Part shown: in pieces, positions 1-10,974 of the stretch
Numbering within the stretch: position 1 is the first letter of the stretch
How the letters are laid out: the number at the start of each line of letters is the position of its first letter
Origin: Ornithodoros turicata
Lineage: Eukaryota; Arthropoda; Arachnida; Ixodida; Argasidae
Direction of reading: 5' to 3'
NCBI RefSeq assembly: GCF_037126465.1
Contig: NW_026999403.1
Coordinates: 682,001-746,000 of the forward strand
DNA length: 64,000 nucleotides
Position numbers and translations under genes: made by a program
Notes under the pieces: generated by a model
Database searches by the model: none
What the model was told of the DNA's origin: nothing
Seen by the model: only the letters and a program-made list of their open reading frames with translations

Positions 1-20
1 GTGCACATTAATCGTATCTT

Positions 21-23
<3 letters not shown>

Positions 24-62
<39 letters not shown>
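24..62. repeat. (TG)n microsatellite flanked by a 12-bp direct repeat
   Basis: A near-perfect TG dinucleotide tract. The 12-mer GTGCACATTAAT occurs at 1-12 and again at 60-71, so the tract is bracketed by a direct repeat. Confidence 0.9.
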
Positions 63-63
<1 letters not shown>

Positions 64-71
64 ACATTAAT

Positions 72-677
72 AGACTGATAGAAAGTAGAGAAGCAAAACA
101 AATACAACCATGCAACTCGTGCAGACTTGCTGGTCGGTATGATTACTTTGGTCTCTATGCAATATGAATGTTGCAATTATGTAGGGAAGCAAACAGACTA
201 CTATAGTTCGTTAGCAAAGAGGCATGGGGCTAGAAAAAAAAAAAAATTCCGATAACCGGATGTTGCGCAATATATCTATTCCAATATTCCTGCTGTTGAT
301 AAATTCAAATTTCATTTCCTTGTAATTTTTTTCTGTTATTTGTTCTATATCCAACCGTTCAGCAAATAATTCTACTATCACAACAAATTTACAGTAAAGT
401 CCTATATTTCACCACCGAATTAGAGGATAAGACGGCTGCGTGCCATCTTCAACATTTGTGGACTCTAAACCACTCGTTTCTTTAGCATGCGTTTATCATT
501 TAAAAAACATATAAAACACTAAAATGGGTTGTATTTTATAGCATCGTGTTCGCGACGCTAGCTAGCAGTCTTCAGCACTGCTAATTGTGGTAGTACTTTC
601 TATGACAAGTTGCTACTTACGAGCACATCACATCATGTGAGCGCACCAATGAAAGCGATGTGCATCACTCAATGTAT
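72..677. other. AT-rich stretch without a recognised gene
   Basis: No homologous protein segment or repeat family was recognised on either strand. It contains a short A run near 233-246. Confidence 0.5.
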
Positions 678-1025
678 CACTCTAAGAAAAAAAGGTAGAA
701 TTTTCTACCAAAGCTGGTAGAACGACAGTACTTCTACCATTTCGGGCCAATCCACGCGCGCCTTCGCCTCCGCGGGTATAAGCGGCGTCGTCCCTTTCCC
801 TAGCTCCTCTTTTTCAAGTTTGCTCCAAGAAAAAATAAATAAAATAAAATAAAATAAAATAAAAGGGTAGAATTTCCTACCCAGGATGGTAAAACGACAG
901 TTTATACTCTGCAGTTCTACCCAAAAGGTAAAATTGGTTTTAGTAGAAATGTGGTTGCAATACAGCTCTACCGAGATGGGTCGAAAATTCTACCTTTTTT
1001 CTTTCTACCTTTTTTTCTTAGAGTG
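678..1025. mobile_element. CACTCTAAG-terminated MITE, GGTAGAA variant
   Basis: The ends are inverted repeats: CACTCTAAGAAAAAAAGG at the left and CCTTTTTTTCTTAGAGTG at the right. The interior holds repeated GGTAGAA/TTCTACC blocks and an (AAAAT)n stretch near 836-865. It encodes nothing. Four other full or nearly full elements with the same ends occur in this window, but this one differs internally, so it is a sister subfamily. Superfamily is inferred only: CACT-like termini and 2-bp target duplications elsewhere suggest a CACTA/CMC-type or other 2-bp-TSD transposon. Confidence 0.8.
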
Positions 1026-1331
1026 TACGCATTGCACTGCACGGCAGAGCTCGAACGCAAGATAATTTATCCTTCTACGTGACTTAGCTTGCGATATTTC
1101 TTTCGGTGTTCGAGCCCTCAGCGCGTCAGAGACGAGCCTATAGCCTTAAAGGTCTTTATTTCTATTCGGGAGCACGCGGCATCTGCCATAAGGCAACCGC
1201 CTGCGGGACGCCAGCAGGCTAAACGGGCTCGAGCCGCGTACCGTCTTGTCACGGAAACGTCAGCAGGGCCCAATTTTCTACTTGGATATGGAAGTTGGAA
1301 GTTTGTTTTATTTTTTCTTACGTGGAATATA

Positions 1332-1994
1332 CAGTCAAACCTCGCTTTACGAACACCCTTCGTTTCTCAGAAAATCGTTCGTAAATCGAGGTATTCGTAA
1401 ATCGAGGTCCGAGGTGTGCAGTGCACAAATACCTCACAAAACCACGGGAAATTGATTTGAATAAGTTTTATTTTTGAAAATACTGCGTAATTGTACTTTG
1501 CGCCATACGTTCTGCAGGGTCTATCCTGTTTAGAAGACATGACAGAAGTCTGACACTTGACTCATCCACCCGGTCCTCAAAGTACGGTGTCGCGCGTGGA
1601 TGAGACTGTTTCCAACGGCAAATAACAGGCTTGTCACCGGCTGTCAGGGCTTATCGCCTTCTCTTGGAACGGCAAGATGTTTCCATCTCGGAGACCTGGT
1701 CCAAAGTGACAACCGTTCGGCTGTAAACTCCCGAATTATTCTTTCACGAGATGGTGAATCATGTTTGTGGAACGTAGTGGCGTTGGGACATTGTATGTTT
1801 GACTTTGGCAGCATGTACTGAGGAACTTGAGGCTGGCTACTTTGGGTCCGTTCCCTAATAATCCGTTCATAGTTCGGATATCGAGGGTTCGTAAAACGAG
1901 GTCAAAATACACGGAAAAAGTTTGGTTCCCTGTGGAGCCGTTCGTAAGTTGAGGGAATTCGTATATCGAGGGTTGATAAAACGAGGTCCGACTG
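1332..1994. mobile_element. Pogo/Tigger-like non-autonomous element with TA target site
   Basis: It is flanked by TA on both sides (1330-1331 and 1995-1996) and starts CAGTCAAACCTCG, ending CGAGGTCCGACTG. Subterminal motifs of the TTCGTAAATCGAGG type recur inside both ends. CAGT termini with TA duplications are typical of pogo/Tigger elements in the Tc1/mariner superfamily. No transposase is visible in 663 bp. The last 104 bases of the window are an inverted copy of its right end. Confidence 0.8.
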
Positions 1995-1996
1995 TA

Positions 1997-4002
1997 TACA
2001 TAAACTGTTAAATAGGGACTGCTAGGCAAGCCCGAGATGCAGTCCCAAAGTCCCAGAATGCTAGCTCTGCTGTAACACCGAAATGCACGTGAGTGCAGAT
2101 AAGGGCCTAACACAAATATTTATCGCGAGCTTTCTATACGAACTGTCGCAGCTCATTTGAAGCTTCATCTATCAACACGACAACCCCAATCATCGCACAG
2201 AGTGTTCGATGCGTCGTGCTCTAAATCCATTATTAACGAGGCATAGCACGTGCATGCCTCATATGAAGGACATTGGTTCACTCGCCGCGGATGCGACGGT
2301 ATGCACGAAAACCTCAAGTCACTTCCTTTCCCGATGGACATAATTTCATCTCTTACATTCCTAAGAGAACGGGCGTAAGGAAAAGGCATAAAAATGGAGA
2401 ACAGCCGCTTTTCCAACCCATTACGAGGGCGACTGAGACCAATTACTCATGAAAGCGAAGGCGAACGTTTTTTCTTTGTTTTTTTGTTTTTTTTTCCCGA
2501 AAGCCTTTTCTTCCCGCTTACCTGAGATATTCCGTACAGTCTAAATTGCACCGCGGAATATCTTGAGGCAGCACTATAGGGAGAGCTCATCTGTTCTCCT
2601 CATGTCAGCTGTCAGCAGTAAAGAATGGGTTCGACTTTTGACTCGTTTTGTTTATTTTTTGTAGACGACAATCTTTTTTTCTTTTTCTCGAAGGAACTTC
2701 CAACCATAGATTGTAATTGAGTTTGGTACGCTGCATAGAAAACAGTTTTTTTGGAAGGAAGAGGAGAGCGAATGTGGCTTGGCGACGCAGCTAAAAATTT
2801 TACGGTTGGCTGATTTTGTGCGAAAATGTTGTCGTCTCCACTAGAAACGATTTAAGTTATAGTAAATTGGTATATGTTGTGGATATGTGGTATTGCTTCA
2901 AGCTAGGGCTGAAAGAGAGCGCATTGAAACGGAGAGAGTTAGACGCACAACGCGTTAAACGTACTGCGAACAGGTACAGCTGAGGTCAACCTTAATAATA
3001 ACACCGGAAAAAAATCGGGGGAATGTTAAGTGAACAAAATCCTTCCGTTAAACTATAACATAACAATTTTATTCAATTAAGATTTCCTCACATAGACCCA
3101 AGGATTGCTGTAATCGCCCTCGGGAGCGAGACCACATTTTTTTTCCAGTGTTAATATTAAGTTTGACTGGAGCTGTACACGAGAACCTATAGTACTCTTC
3201 CTTCGTGAAACGGGGCTAGCTTGGAGACCTGTATTGCGAGACCTGTCAATCAACTAGCTTAACTTGGCTTTTGACTGGCTTGCATGAGTGCGGAAATATG
3301 GTCTAAGGGACTTCGTTGTACAGGTCCCGACAAAATACATATCTTTCCAATAAAAGCAATACACCGTAAAGTGTTGCCAACATGATTCATCCTTGTTATC
3401 ACGATGATAGCGGCGAGCCCCCTGTCTCAACAATCGTTGAATCACATCTTGTTGGCGAGCACAGCAGTAAAATCCAACTCACTTTGGGGGCACATGGGCA
3501 CATACAACAGTAACCATACCCAAAACTACCGCTGTGTGTCGCCAAGAGCGGAGTCGGCCACCCCTCTGAGGCAGTGGACTGGTCTGATTTCACCAGCTTC
3601 CGCTTGCCGCTAGGGTGTCGTACCGAGGAGAAAATACACCGCTCGCGTGTTCCGTAAACTTTTGTCGGGACCTGTACTACATCACGTGTGGTCGACTGGA
3701 TGAACTGCTATTCCGGACAGTTATGGTGCCTCTACATGTAGCGTACCTCGCCCGCTATGTCTACTGTAATGTGCGTATGTCTTATATGCTTCGTTGCCAT
3801 CCCGTTCATATATTAAACCATATATATATGCACTGAGGGGTATCGCAATTCCTGCGGTGCAACATCTCGTCGCATCGTCATGCATGTGTAGCTGGTGCTG
3901 TTGTTGGACTGGGACTTCGAGTACTGGTCAACCATACATCGATCCTCACCTTTTTCTTATAATCTCACGTTCAAGTAGGAATGCAAATTGTAGCTGCTGC
4001 AA
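1997..4002. other. No recognised gene
   Basis: Open frames here are short and overlap on both strands. T-rich runs occur near 2470-2497. Part of the right half could be decayed sequence of the LINE whose tail starts at 4003, but no motif supports that. Confidence 0.4.
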
Positions 4003-4890
4003 GGCATTGCAGGTAACGAGGCTGTGGACGCTGCTGGCACGCTGAGCTCTTCAACTAAGGTGCGCCCAGGTGATGCCCATTTATTTCACCAAAGGAGACG
4101 CGGGGCGAATGCTGAACGAGTTCAAACAACGAATGTGCAATACCTCCTGGTTAACAGGATCGGCTCGGGATTCGCTTCTGTACAAGGTCGACCCAGGGCT
4201 ACGCTTTCGAGTACCACCTTCCTTTACGCGACAAACGACAACTGTCCGACATAGGCTACGGCTCAATGTACCGTACAGCGCAAGTCTCCTCTTCAAAATC
4301 GGAAAGCGAGACTCTCCGAACTGTAGTGAGTGTGGCGTTGTAGAGGACGTAGAACACATCCTTCTCAGGTGTCAGAAATACGTTGATGCTCGAAAGGCAT
4401 TAGAGAAGTCTCTCTCGTGTGGACTCCCGAGCCTTCGACATCACGAAACTGTTAGGTCCTCCTTCGTCCGACAAGACGCTAAGGGCACTTGAAGACTTTT
4501 TGCACGCAACCGGACATCCTATGACACGGTGAATGTGTGATGTGTCCTGTGTGTGCCCCCGGCGATTCCGACACTTTACTCTCACTTGGGCGCAGCTCTT
4601 GAACTTTTGAACTACATGCTGAACTCCATTATCACATCTGTTCGTCTCTGGACATCATCCCTTTGTGTTTTCATCATCTCATCATCTGTTCGAACTTTCT
4701 GTATTAAGTGTACTGGGGTAGCAAGTTTGACTTCGTCGAAACTCACATCCCCATTTTTTCTTTATTCACATCACATCACAGCTGCTGCACCCATTATTAC
4801 AACTGCAGGACAACTGCTGCAGCAAAGAGTCGATGCGCAGCAAACCATGATCACTCATATAATAATAACAACAACAACAACAACAATAAT
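4003..4890 (+). pseudogene. LINE ORF2 3' end: RNase H tail and Cys/His knuckle, frameshifted, with 3' UTR
   Basis: In frame at 4003 the sequence reads GIAGNEAVDAAGT, the C-terminal motif of RNase H as found in I/Jockey/R1-type LINEs. The frame then shifts near 4070 and continues with VDPGLRFRVPPSF, a basic RLRLNVPYS segment, and CSECGVVEDVEHILLRC, the CCHC-like knuckle that ends many LINE ORF2 proteins. After a second frame change the segment TLRALEDFLHATGHP ends near 4526. What follows looks like a 3' UTR ending in an (AAC)n tail at 4861-4890. Reverse transcriptase, endonuclease and most of RNase H are absent, so this is a 5'-truncated dead copy. Clade is inferred. Confidence 0.75.
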
Positions 4891-5550
4891 CTACCATTGG
4901 AACGCAATGGTGTAAACCAGGATTAATTGACCTTTTCTTTCGTATTCTGCATTAGGTAATTTCCCTGGTTCACTTCCAAATTTCCCTAAAGAACTGCTAT
5001 CGTCGTGATCAAGGTAACAAAGACATTGCTGGTGCCTCTTTTTCACCCCTTTATTGGTACCTCCGGCAGCAAACGTGATGTTTGAGGTGTAACGTAGCAA
5101 ATGTATCGTTGAGGCGCTGGAGATGCCGTCCTTAGGATGAACACGGCAATATAGTGCCGTACTGTATCTTAAAGAGCTTGCGACACTTTTCCACATGCGG
5201 TTCACCGCATCACGCACCTATTGCAGGCCAGAATACCGAAGAAAACATTTCTATCAGCGTTGTAATTGGTGAGATTTAAACCCTGGAAGACACGGGCGCG
5301 TCATTCTCTGACACCAGAGGAGCGAGGAGCTACGGCATTGGTTCCCTTTTAACACGTGACCTCTCCAGCGTTGCCTGATTGGCGGGGAAGCCTGCTCTGC
5401 TGTCGGAGCTCAACCAGTTTCGCAGTGGCGCAGTTCGTCATGGAGATTTTCCGGGCATCTATATATTACTCCAGTCGCTGTATAGTTTTCCCCATTTGCA
5501 TGTTGGTATATGCAATGGAACGCAGGTTGACATCGATGTAAACAACCGCA
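4891..5550. other. No recognised gene
   Basis: Nothing beyond short overlapping frames was seen between the LINE tail and the SINE pair. Confidence 0.4.
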
Positions 5551-5560
5551 CGAGCTAGTG

Positions 5561-5707
5561 TTTTTTTTTTTTTTTTGATTGGGTGTTAGCGCCGCGAAGC
5601 AACGTGGCTATGAGCGACGTACAGATGTGGACAGACAGAAAGAGGATAGCAGGAAGGAGTGGGGGACAGTGGGGTTAGTATGCGTCTTGGGCCGACTTCA
5701 GGGGGAT
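5561..5707 (-). mobile_element. SINE, A-tailed type, 5' truncated
   Basis: On the minus strand it carries the SINE core (GAAGTCGGCCCAAGACGC) and the 3' end TTGCTTCGCGGCGCTAACAC followed by an A tail, seen here as a T run at the left edge. It is flanked by CGAGCTAGTG at 5551-5560 and CGAGCTAGCG at 5708-5717, a 10-bp target duplication with one mismatch. The tRNA-like head is missing. Confidence 0.8.
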
Positions 5708-5717
5708 CGAGCTAGCG

Positions 5718-5953
5718 TGGCGACGCGGTTAGGATGATGCGGCATCGAATCCCGGCACTGGCTGTGCTCTCTCAGGGTTTCCCTCGCGTTTCAGGCAGAC
5801 TTTCCAGAGGAATATCGGCACAGTTCTTCCTGAAGTCGGCCCAGGAGGCATAATAACGCCCCTGTCTCCTACTCCTTTTCCTGCTGTCCACGTCTCTACG
5901 CCGCACATAGCCATATTTGCTTCGCGGCGCTAACACTGAATTAAAAAAAAAAA
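5718..5953 (+). mobile_element. SINE, tRNA-related, nearly full length, A-tailed type
   Basis: The head contains a B-box-like GCATCGAATCCCGG. The core is CGGCACAGTTCTTCCTGAAG then TCGGCCCAGGAGG. The 3' domain TTGCTTCGCGGCGCTAACAC ends in an A run at 5941-5953. It lies head-to-head with the minus-strand copy immediately to its left. The family resembles tRNA-derived arthropod SINEs such as the tick SINE Ruka, which is worth comparing. That name is from memory and untested. Confidence 0.8.
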
Positions 5954-6040
5954 TGCGTATGAAAGCACACATGCGTCACGAAATACGCGTATGTACGTAC
6001 AACGTGAGCGCCCCCCTTTCATATAGAGCGCACAAAAAGT

Positions 6041-6060
6041 AATAATAATAATAATAATAA
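6041..6060. repeat. (AAT)n microsatellite
   Basis: Simple AAT repeat. Confidence 0.9.
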
Positions 6061-6340
6061 ATTCACTCGGTCCATGTTACTGATATGGTGATATATAGAT
6101 AGGTGAGTAATAGAAAAGTGAATACATATAGGTGAAACGTGAAGACACAATCCCTTCAACGAAACTCTTCCGATCTCCCGAAAGAGCGCGTTTCTTCCGC
6201 TGATCCCCATTTTCCGAGAAACTGCTGAAACTGCGCCGATGTTACGAGCTCCGATCCTCTCCAACTTTCCTCGAGGGAACTGAGCCCAAAACTTCCGGCT
6301 TGGCTCGTCTTTTATATCGTTACGGCTATTTCATTTCCCC

Positions 6341-6387
<47 letters not shown>

Positions 6388-6618
6388 CATTCTGCTTTCC
6401 GTCGCGCATTTTCTCTCCACTGCATTCGAGCAGAACATTTACGCAGTCAGGGTCCCGGATGGGGGTTCTCGCTCCGACCACGCCGTCATTCGTGAATAGT
6501 AGTTTAGTTTGCGTCGGAAAGTATAGAACAAAAAAATTTTTTTTTTCGTTTTTGTTTATGACAAATGTTTATTACGAGGGCCGAACACGTTGAACATATC
6601 AGAGGAGTTCCCCACGTA
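6061..6618. other. No recognised gene; contains a TA microsatellite
   Basis: A perfect (TA)n tract runs from 6343 to 6384. No coding or repeat family homology was recognised around it. Confidence 0.5.
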
Positions 6619-7446
6619 CACTCTAAGAAAAAGGAGTACTTCTACTCCTTTCGGAGACTAAATGCATTGTCACAAAAGATAGTCCCTTTCGGGAGCAAAT
6701 GCGCGGAAGTAAATGAATGTCACAGAGTGGAGACTGGGAGGTCCGCGGTTCGAATCCGCGGGCCGGCTGTGCCGTCTGGGGTTTTTCCTGGGTTTCCCTC
6801 AGATGTGTAATAGGCGTATGCCGGCACAGTTCCCCTGAAGTCGGCCCATGGACGCAGCTATCCTCCCCCCGAGCGGATTCCGCTCGGTCTTCCACTTCAC
6901 CCTTTCCTCTCCTCCTCTCCACCACCTTTCCCTTCCCGAGAAACATGCCGCCTAATCAGGCAGGCAGACCTCTCGGGTTCCTCCCAACGACACTCCTCCT
7001 CCTCCTCCTCCTGTCACAGAGTGGAGACTGCATTTCACGCGCTGTTGTAAGAGTCCCAAGTATATAATTCGTGTGCATGCATGAAAATACTTTGAAGCAA
7101 ACCGTCAACCGTGATATATCGAGTGATATAAAATCTTGCGCCATATACAGGGCACAATTTGCGAAGAAAGATACGTTAACAGTTTCTTACTCTGCGTGGC
7201 TGGAAAATTGCTACGTTGGCTGAGTTGTACAGCCTTATGCCGTTCAAATTGGCAAAGGGCACATATTTACGTAGACTGTTGCATTCAGGAGGCCGTTCGC
7301 GAAGTTCAGTGACAATTTGCAGTCCTGGGGAGTAAATGTCGGGACTAAATGTCGTGTTAGGAGACTAAAATGGGGAGTAATTGCAGACTAGGGGAGTAGA
7401 AGCTGCAATTCCTTCCCGTTTTACTCCTTTTTTTTTCCTTAGAGTG
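6619..7446. mobile_element. CACTCTAAG-terminated MITE interrupted by a SINE
   Basis: It begins CACTCTAAGAAAAAGGAGTA and ends TACTCC-type sequence then CCTTAGAGTG, with TA on each side. The interior matches the copies at 32930-33464 and 53807-54345, including ATGCATTGTCACAAAAGATAGT near the left and CCGTCAACCGTGATATATCG in the middle. Compared with those copies it has an extra 276 bp, which is the SINE annotated separately. Confidence 0.9.
6737..7012 (+). mobile_element. SINE, (CTC)n-tailed type, nested in the MITE
   Basis: It starts at a tRNA-like T arm (GCGGTTCGAATCCGC, a perfect stem around TTCGAAT), has the shared SINE core (CGGCACAGTTCCCCTGAAG, TCGGCCCA) and ends in CTC repeats. Exact 18-bp copies of GTCACAGAGTGGAGACTG lie at 6719-6736 and 7013-7030. 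The uninterrupted MITE copies hold a single copy of that 18-mer or a one-base variant, so this is a genuine target duplication. Confidence 0.92.
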
Positions 7447-8123
7447 TACGGGAAAAAGTGGACGTCGGCAAATAAGCCGTCCCTTTTGACTTTATTGTCA
7501 TGGCCACTATTTACTGCGTTAAATACGCTGCTCGCGCGACTATAATCACGCGTGACTTGGACGTCATTTCGTGAACAAAGCTCGATAGTTTTCGAGACAC
7601 AAAATGAACTCTCCACATGGCTTCATTGTGCCGTTGGTCCATATGACCACACCATATCTGACACTCCACACGCGCGCATCCTATTGTTCCCGTCGATCTC
7701 GTTCCCTGTGCCGCCATCTTAAGCGAGCAGTGAAATTAAATTTAGGAAAAATCCTGATTGATAAACAGCTGGTCAGAAGTGACAACACAATATATTGTCG
7801 GTGAACGTTGTCTTATCTGCCAAGTCATTCAATAAACAAAATCGTCTCGTAAAAATCAGTTTTGCCGTCAGTTTTGACCTTGGAGGCTGCTGTGACGTCA
7901 CAAGTGCAGTTCTGCGCAGGAGCCTACCTTGTCGGCCCACCGGCACTGTCATCGTGTGCCCCACCCACGCGTGAGAGGGTGACGTCAACTTCACTCATTC
8001 TCTTACGGGATCTCTGTAAGAGTAGAGGGTTCTGTAGAGCGCCGTTCAGATGAAAAGCATCTCTCTGCCGCGCAACAGTTTAACTATGATCATGGTGTTC
8101 TGTGCGAAACGCTAAAACGACAA

Positions 8124-8158
<35 letters not shown>

Positions 8159-8609
8159 AAGAGATGTGAGAAAAGTGTCGTAGCGAAGAGGAAGCGATGC
8201 TTTCTATACCGCTCCTTGTACTCAGATTCCGACACAGGGCCACACCAACCTCATGGTCCTTTCTTACCATTACTCTCTCTCTCTCTCTCTCTCTTTCCTT
8301 CTTTCTCCCTCTCCACCCACCAATTTGCGGGGGACACCCGTGCAATAGGACCTTCGCTATTCTTCTTTTCTTCTTCCTTGTTCGTTTGTTTCACTGCACC
8401 ATTTCTTGGCCGTCGACAATTCATTACGGGTCCAACGGGATTTTATTGGCGGTGCTCCCGGGAAGATTTTTTTCCCCGAAAGACGGGAACGGAGTGAAGA
8501 AATGGAGATCGCAAGACCTGTCACGACTCTGCCACAAACCCCATAGCATCCACTTTCGGCTAAACGTCGTGCTGTGGCCGTAAACGGCGCAGGGAAAAAA
8601 AAAAAAAAA
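7447..8609. other. No recognised gene; simple repeats
   Basis: Contains an (AAAT)n tract at about 8122-8160 and a (TC)n tract at about 8272-8294. Open frames are short and shadow the repeats. Confidence 0.5.
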
Positions 8610-8826
8610 AGAGGGGTAGATTGGGGAGCAATTACTGTTTCTGGTACCCTAGGATGCAACTAGTACCCATGAGCCTGAGATTTGCTCCTCAGTGCAGCAA
8701 ACTGTCCCTAAGCTTCGCGTAAACTCGCGTGCATTTATAGTCCAGAAAGGGACTAATGGATGTGGCAATACATCTAGTTACCCTGAAAAGGATTAAAACT
8801 GCTCGTTTTGCCCTTAGAGCGTATAC
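8610..8826 (-). mobile_element. Diverged relic of the CACTCTAAG MITE family
   Basis: Short blocks recall the family in reverse orientation: GGGGAGCAATTAC, a stretch like GGGACTAATGGATGTGGCAAT, and CCTTAGAGCG at the right edge. The match is fragmentary. Confidence 0.45.
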
Positions 8827-8954
8827 AGCTGTCAAGGTGTAGGAACATTTTACGCCACGAAAAGGAAATTACGAACGACGGCGGTTTAGGTGTAGACGTT
8901 GGACAGTTTGTAGACGTTTCTTTAACCCCTACGTCAACGAATTCGCACGCACAC

Positions 8955-9178
8955 TATAGGAACCAAAGAGAGTAATTTTACTACTTTCGACGACTAATAA
9001 TGCATTGCAAACCTTAATGCCTTTAGGGTCTAAGTGCGCGGAAGTTTATTGCGTAATTTCGGGACTATTTGAGGCTAGGGAGAAAAATTCGGGGTAAGGG
9101 GACGAAAATGGGACGTGATTACAATCTATATAGGGGACTAGACCCTGTAATTACACCCAAATTTACTCCTTATAGGGT
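8955..9178 (+). mobile_element. Second diverged relic of the CACTCTAAG MITE family
   Basis: Blocks such as ACTAATAATGCATTGCAAA, TCTAAGTGCGCGGAAGT, GGGACTAGACCCTGTAATTA and TTTACTCCTTATAGGGTG follow the order of the intact elements. Ends are eroded. Confidence 0.5.
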
Positions 9179-10262
9179 GCAACGTAGAGTTAGGGAGTGA
9201 CTTTTTCGGGTTAAATGTCTTTATCAGATTCGGGGGCTGAAAAATCGGGCGCTATTTTTAATTCTGTAATTCTTGGAGAAATCGGGCGATAATTCGCGCC
9301 ATCGGGTGTATCGGGTGTTATCGGGTTTCTCCACTTGTCTATTAAGTCCTTTCCTAATCTCTCCTTTTTGTTTTTTTGTTTGTTTGTTTTGCGTGATCGT
9401 GACCTTCCTGCGGCAATCCCCGAAGGCATAGACAGTGTTGACACACAATGGGTGTATTGCTGGGAACGTAAGTGACCCATTCTTACATGCGTTACCCGTG
9501 GCGACCCTTGTTCGTCTTCAGTGGAAACGTCACTCGAGGATTTCATAGTGACTGGAATTCGCGGAGAAATCGGGTTTAATACCCTAGTCAGACAGCATTT
9601 CAAATGTCAATTGCGAGAAATGGCCTTCGGCCTCTCAAATGACCTTTGTTCGGGGGCGCCTGCCAGACAGGCGGGAAAGGAGTGCTCCTCAACTGACCGC
9701 CCTCACCGGCTCCCTTTTTCGGTTTCGTTTTCCCTGTCTGCTGTGGAAATTTGAAATTGGTCTGTGCGCCACAAATCAAGATGCAGAAGCCATATGCACT
9801 TCTCTAAATAGGATCTAAATACGTTTATACAGTTTCACTCCATTATCCGCATTTTATAGGTTTTCCTACATTCAGCTGCGAAGGTAGCGAGGGTACAACG
9901 GCATAACACTGTTGTCGAGATTGCTCCTTTCTGCTCCTCAAATGTCGTTGGGGGCCTCCTTTCGCGTTGATGGTCATTTCTTAGAAAGGTCCTTCGAGCT
10001 GCCGTCTGACACGGCTGTCAGAGGTCATTTTTTACAAATGACTATTCCCCGAAGTCCTTCGAGCATGCCGTCTGACTGGGGTATAAGTCGGAGTTAAGTT
10101 AATACCGAAAACGCACCGATGCAGGACCCACATCGCGCGCAATCGTGATTAGGCAGCGATTGTGATCGCCCTCAGGTGCGGACAAAGCGAGTCTCGACGA
10201 CAGAGATCAACAACGCGGACACTTGTCCCCCGTTCGCGAACGTGATTACACACTTCAAGAAG

Positions 10263-10400
10263 GGTTGGCGCAGGCGCAGTGGCTACCTCTCGCCCTCGCC
10301 TTCTCGCTACTCGCACTGCCGGTTCCGGGTTGGCAAGATGGCGGCGATGACGGCGGCCCGCACGAAGAAAACAACATTCGACAAACGCCGAAACAGATGA
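10263..10400 (+). promoter_or_regulatory. GC-rich promoter-like patch with NRF1-like and YY1-like sites before a 20-codon ORF
   Basis: GGCGCAGGCGCAG at 10267-10279 resembles the NRF1 palindrome GCGCANGCGC, and CAAGATGGCGGC at 10334-10345 is a strong YY1-type match. That pairing is typical of housekeeping promoters, with YY1 at the translation start. The ATG at 10338 opens MAAMTAARTKKTTFDKRRNR, then a stop. It lies inside the hAT-type element. Promoter function is inferred, and chance or a captured gene 5' end are both possible. Confidence 0.3.
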
Positions 10401-10583
10401 AATCGCATTTGTATTAATGCGAATTTCTTTAAAGTAGACATCCTGAACCAGTGTTTTCTTTTAATTTTTAATTTTTAATGGGGGTATTGCGTAAAGCTTC
10501 CACCAGACGGCCGCGAATGAAAACCAAGATCACGAACGTGAAGTGTGGATGGTACGACGTGCCCAGCGGGGTTACGCCGACCA

Positions 10584-10828
10584 GGGGGCTTAATCGCTTC
10601 GTCGTCGTTACGGTCGTTACAAGCTAACGAGTGGCGGGAAATTCAAAAAGGTGGGCACGTCACACATTGCGCGTGACGTGTACCACGGCCTTCACGTACC
10701 GCGCGAAGAGCGCCGTGCACGTGTTTTATCACGTGCCCACGTTTTTAAATTTCCCGCCCGCCTTTTTGAATTTCCCGCCACTCGTTAGCTTGTAACGACC
10801 GTAACGACGATGAAGCGATTAAGCCCCC
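10584..10828. mobile_element. Palindromic MITE with about 75-bp inverted repeats
   Basis: The left arm starts GGGGGCTTAATCGCTTCGTC and the right arm is its reverse complement with few changes, ending AAGCCCCC. Both arms continue through GTAACGACCGTAACGACG-type sequence and the CACTCGTTAGCTTG block. The centre holds two CACGTG motifs. It is nested inside the 9191-10966 hAT-type element. Confidence 0.85.
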
Positions 10829-10974
10829 AGGACTGCGCACCGATCCAGATTGTGTGCGACAGTGCGTTTTTGGGTATTAGTCGGGTTCAAGTTATTGGCC
10901 GGAGGTCAGTTCGGGGGGAAATAACCGGGCGGAATCGGGTTTAACCCGAAAAAGTCACTATCCCTACGTATAGT

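Larger units (their letters stand above)
9191..10966. mobile_element. hAT-type element, 1.8 kb, with internal additions
   Basis: Termini are TAGGGAGTGACTTTTTCGGG and CCGAAAAAGTCACTATCCCTA, flanked by CGTAGAGT (9183-9190) and CGTATAGT (10967-10974), an 8-bp duplication with one mismatch as expected for hAT. The left 390 bp and the right end match the 462-bp copy at 29652-30113. About 1.3 kb between them is absent from that copy and includes a palindromic MITE and a GC-rich promoter-like patch. No hAT transposase was recognised, so the extra DNA is either eroded autonomous sequence or captured DNA. Confidence 0.8.
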
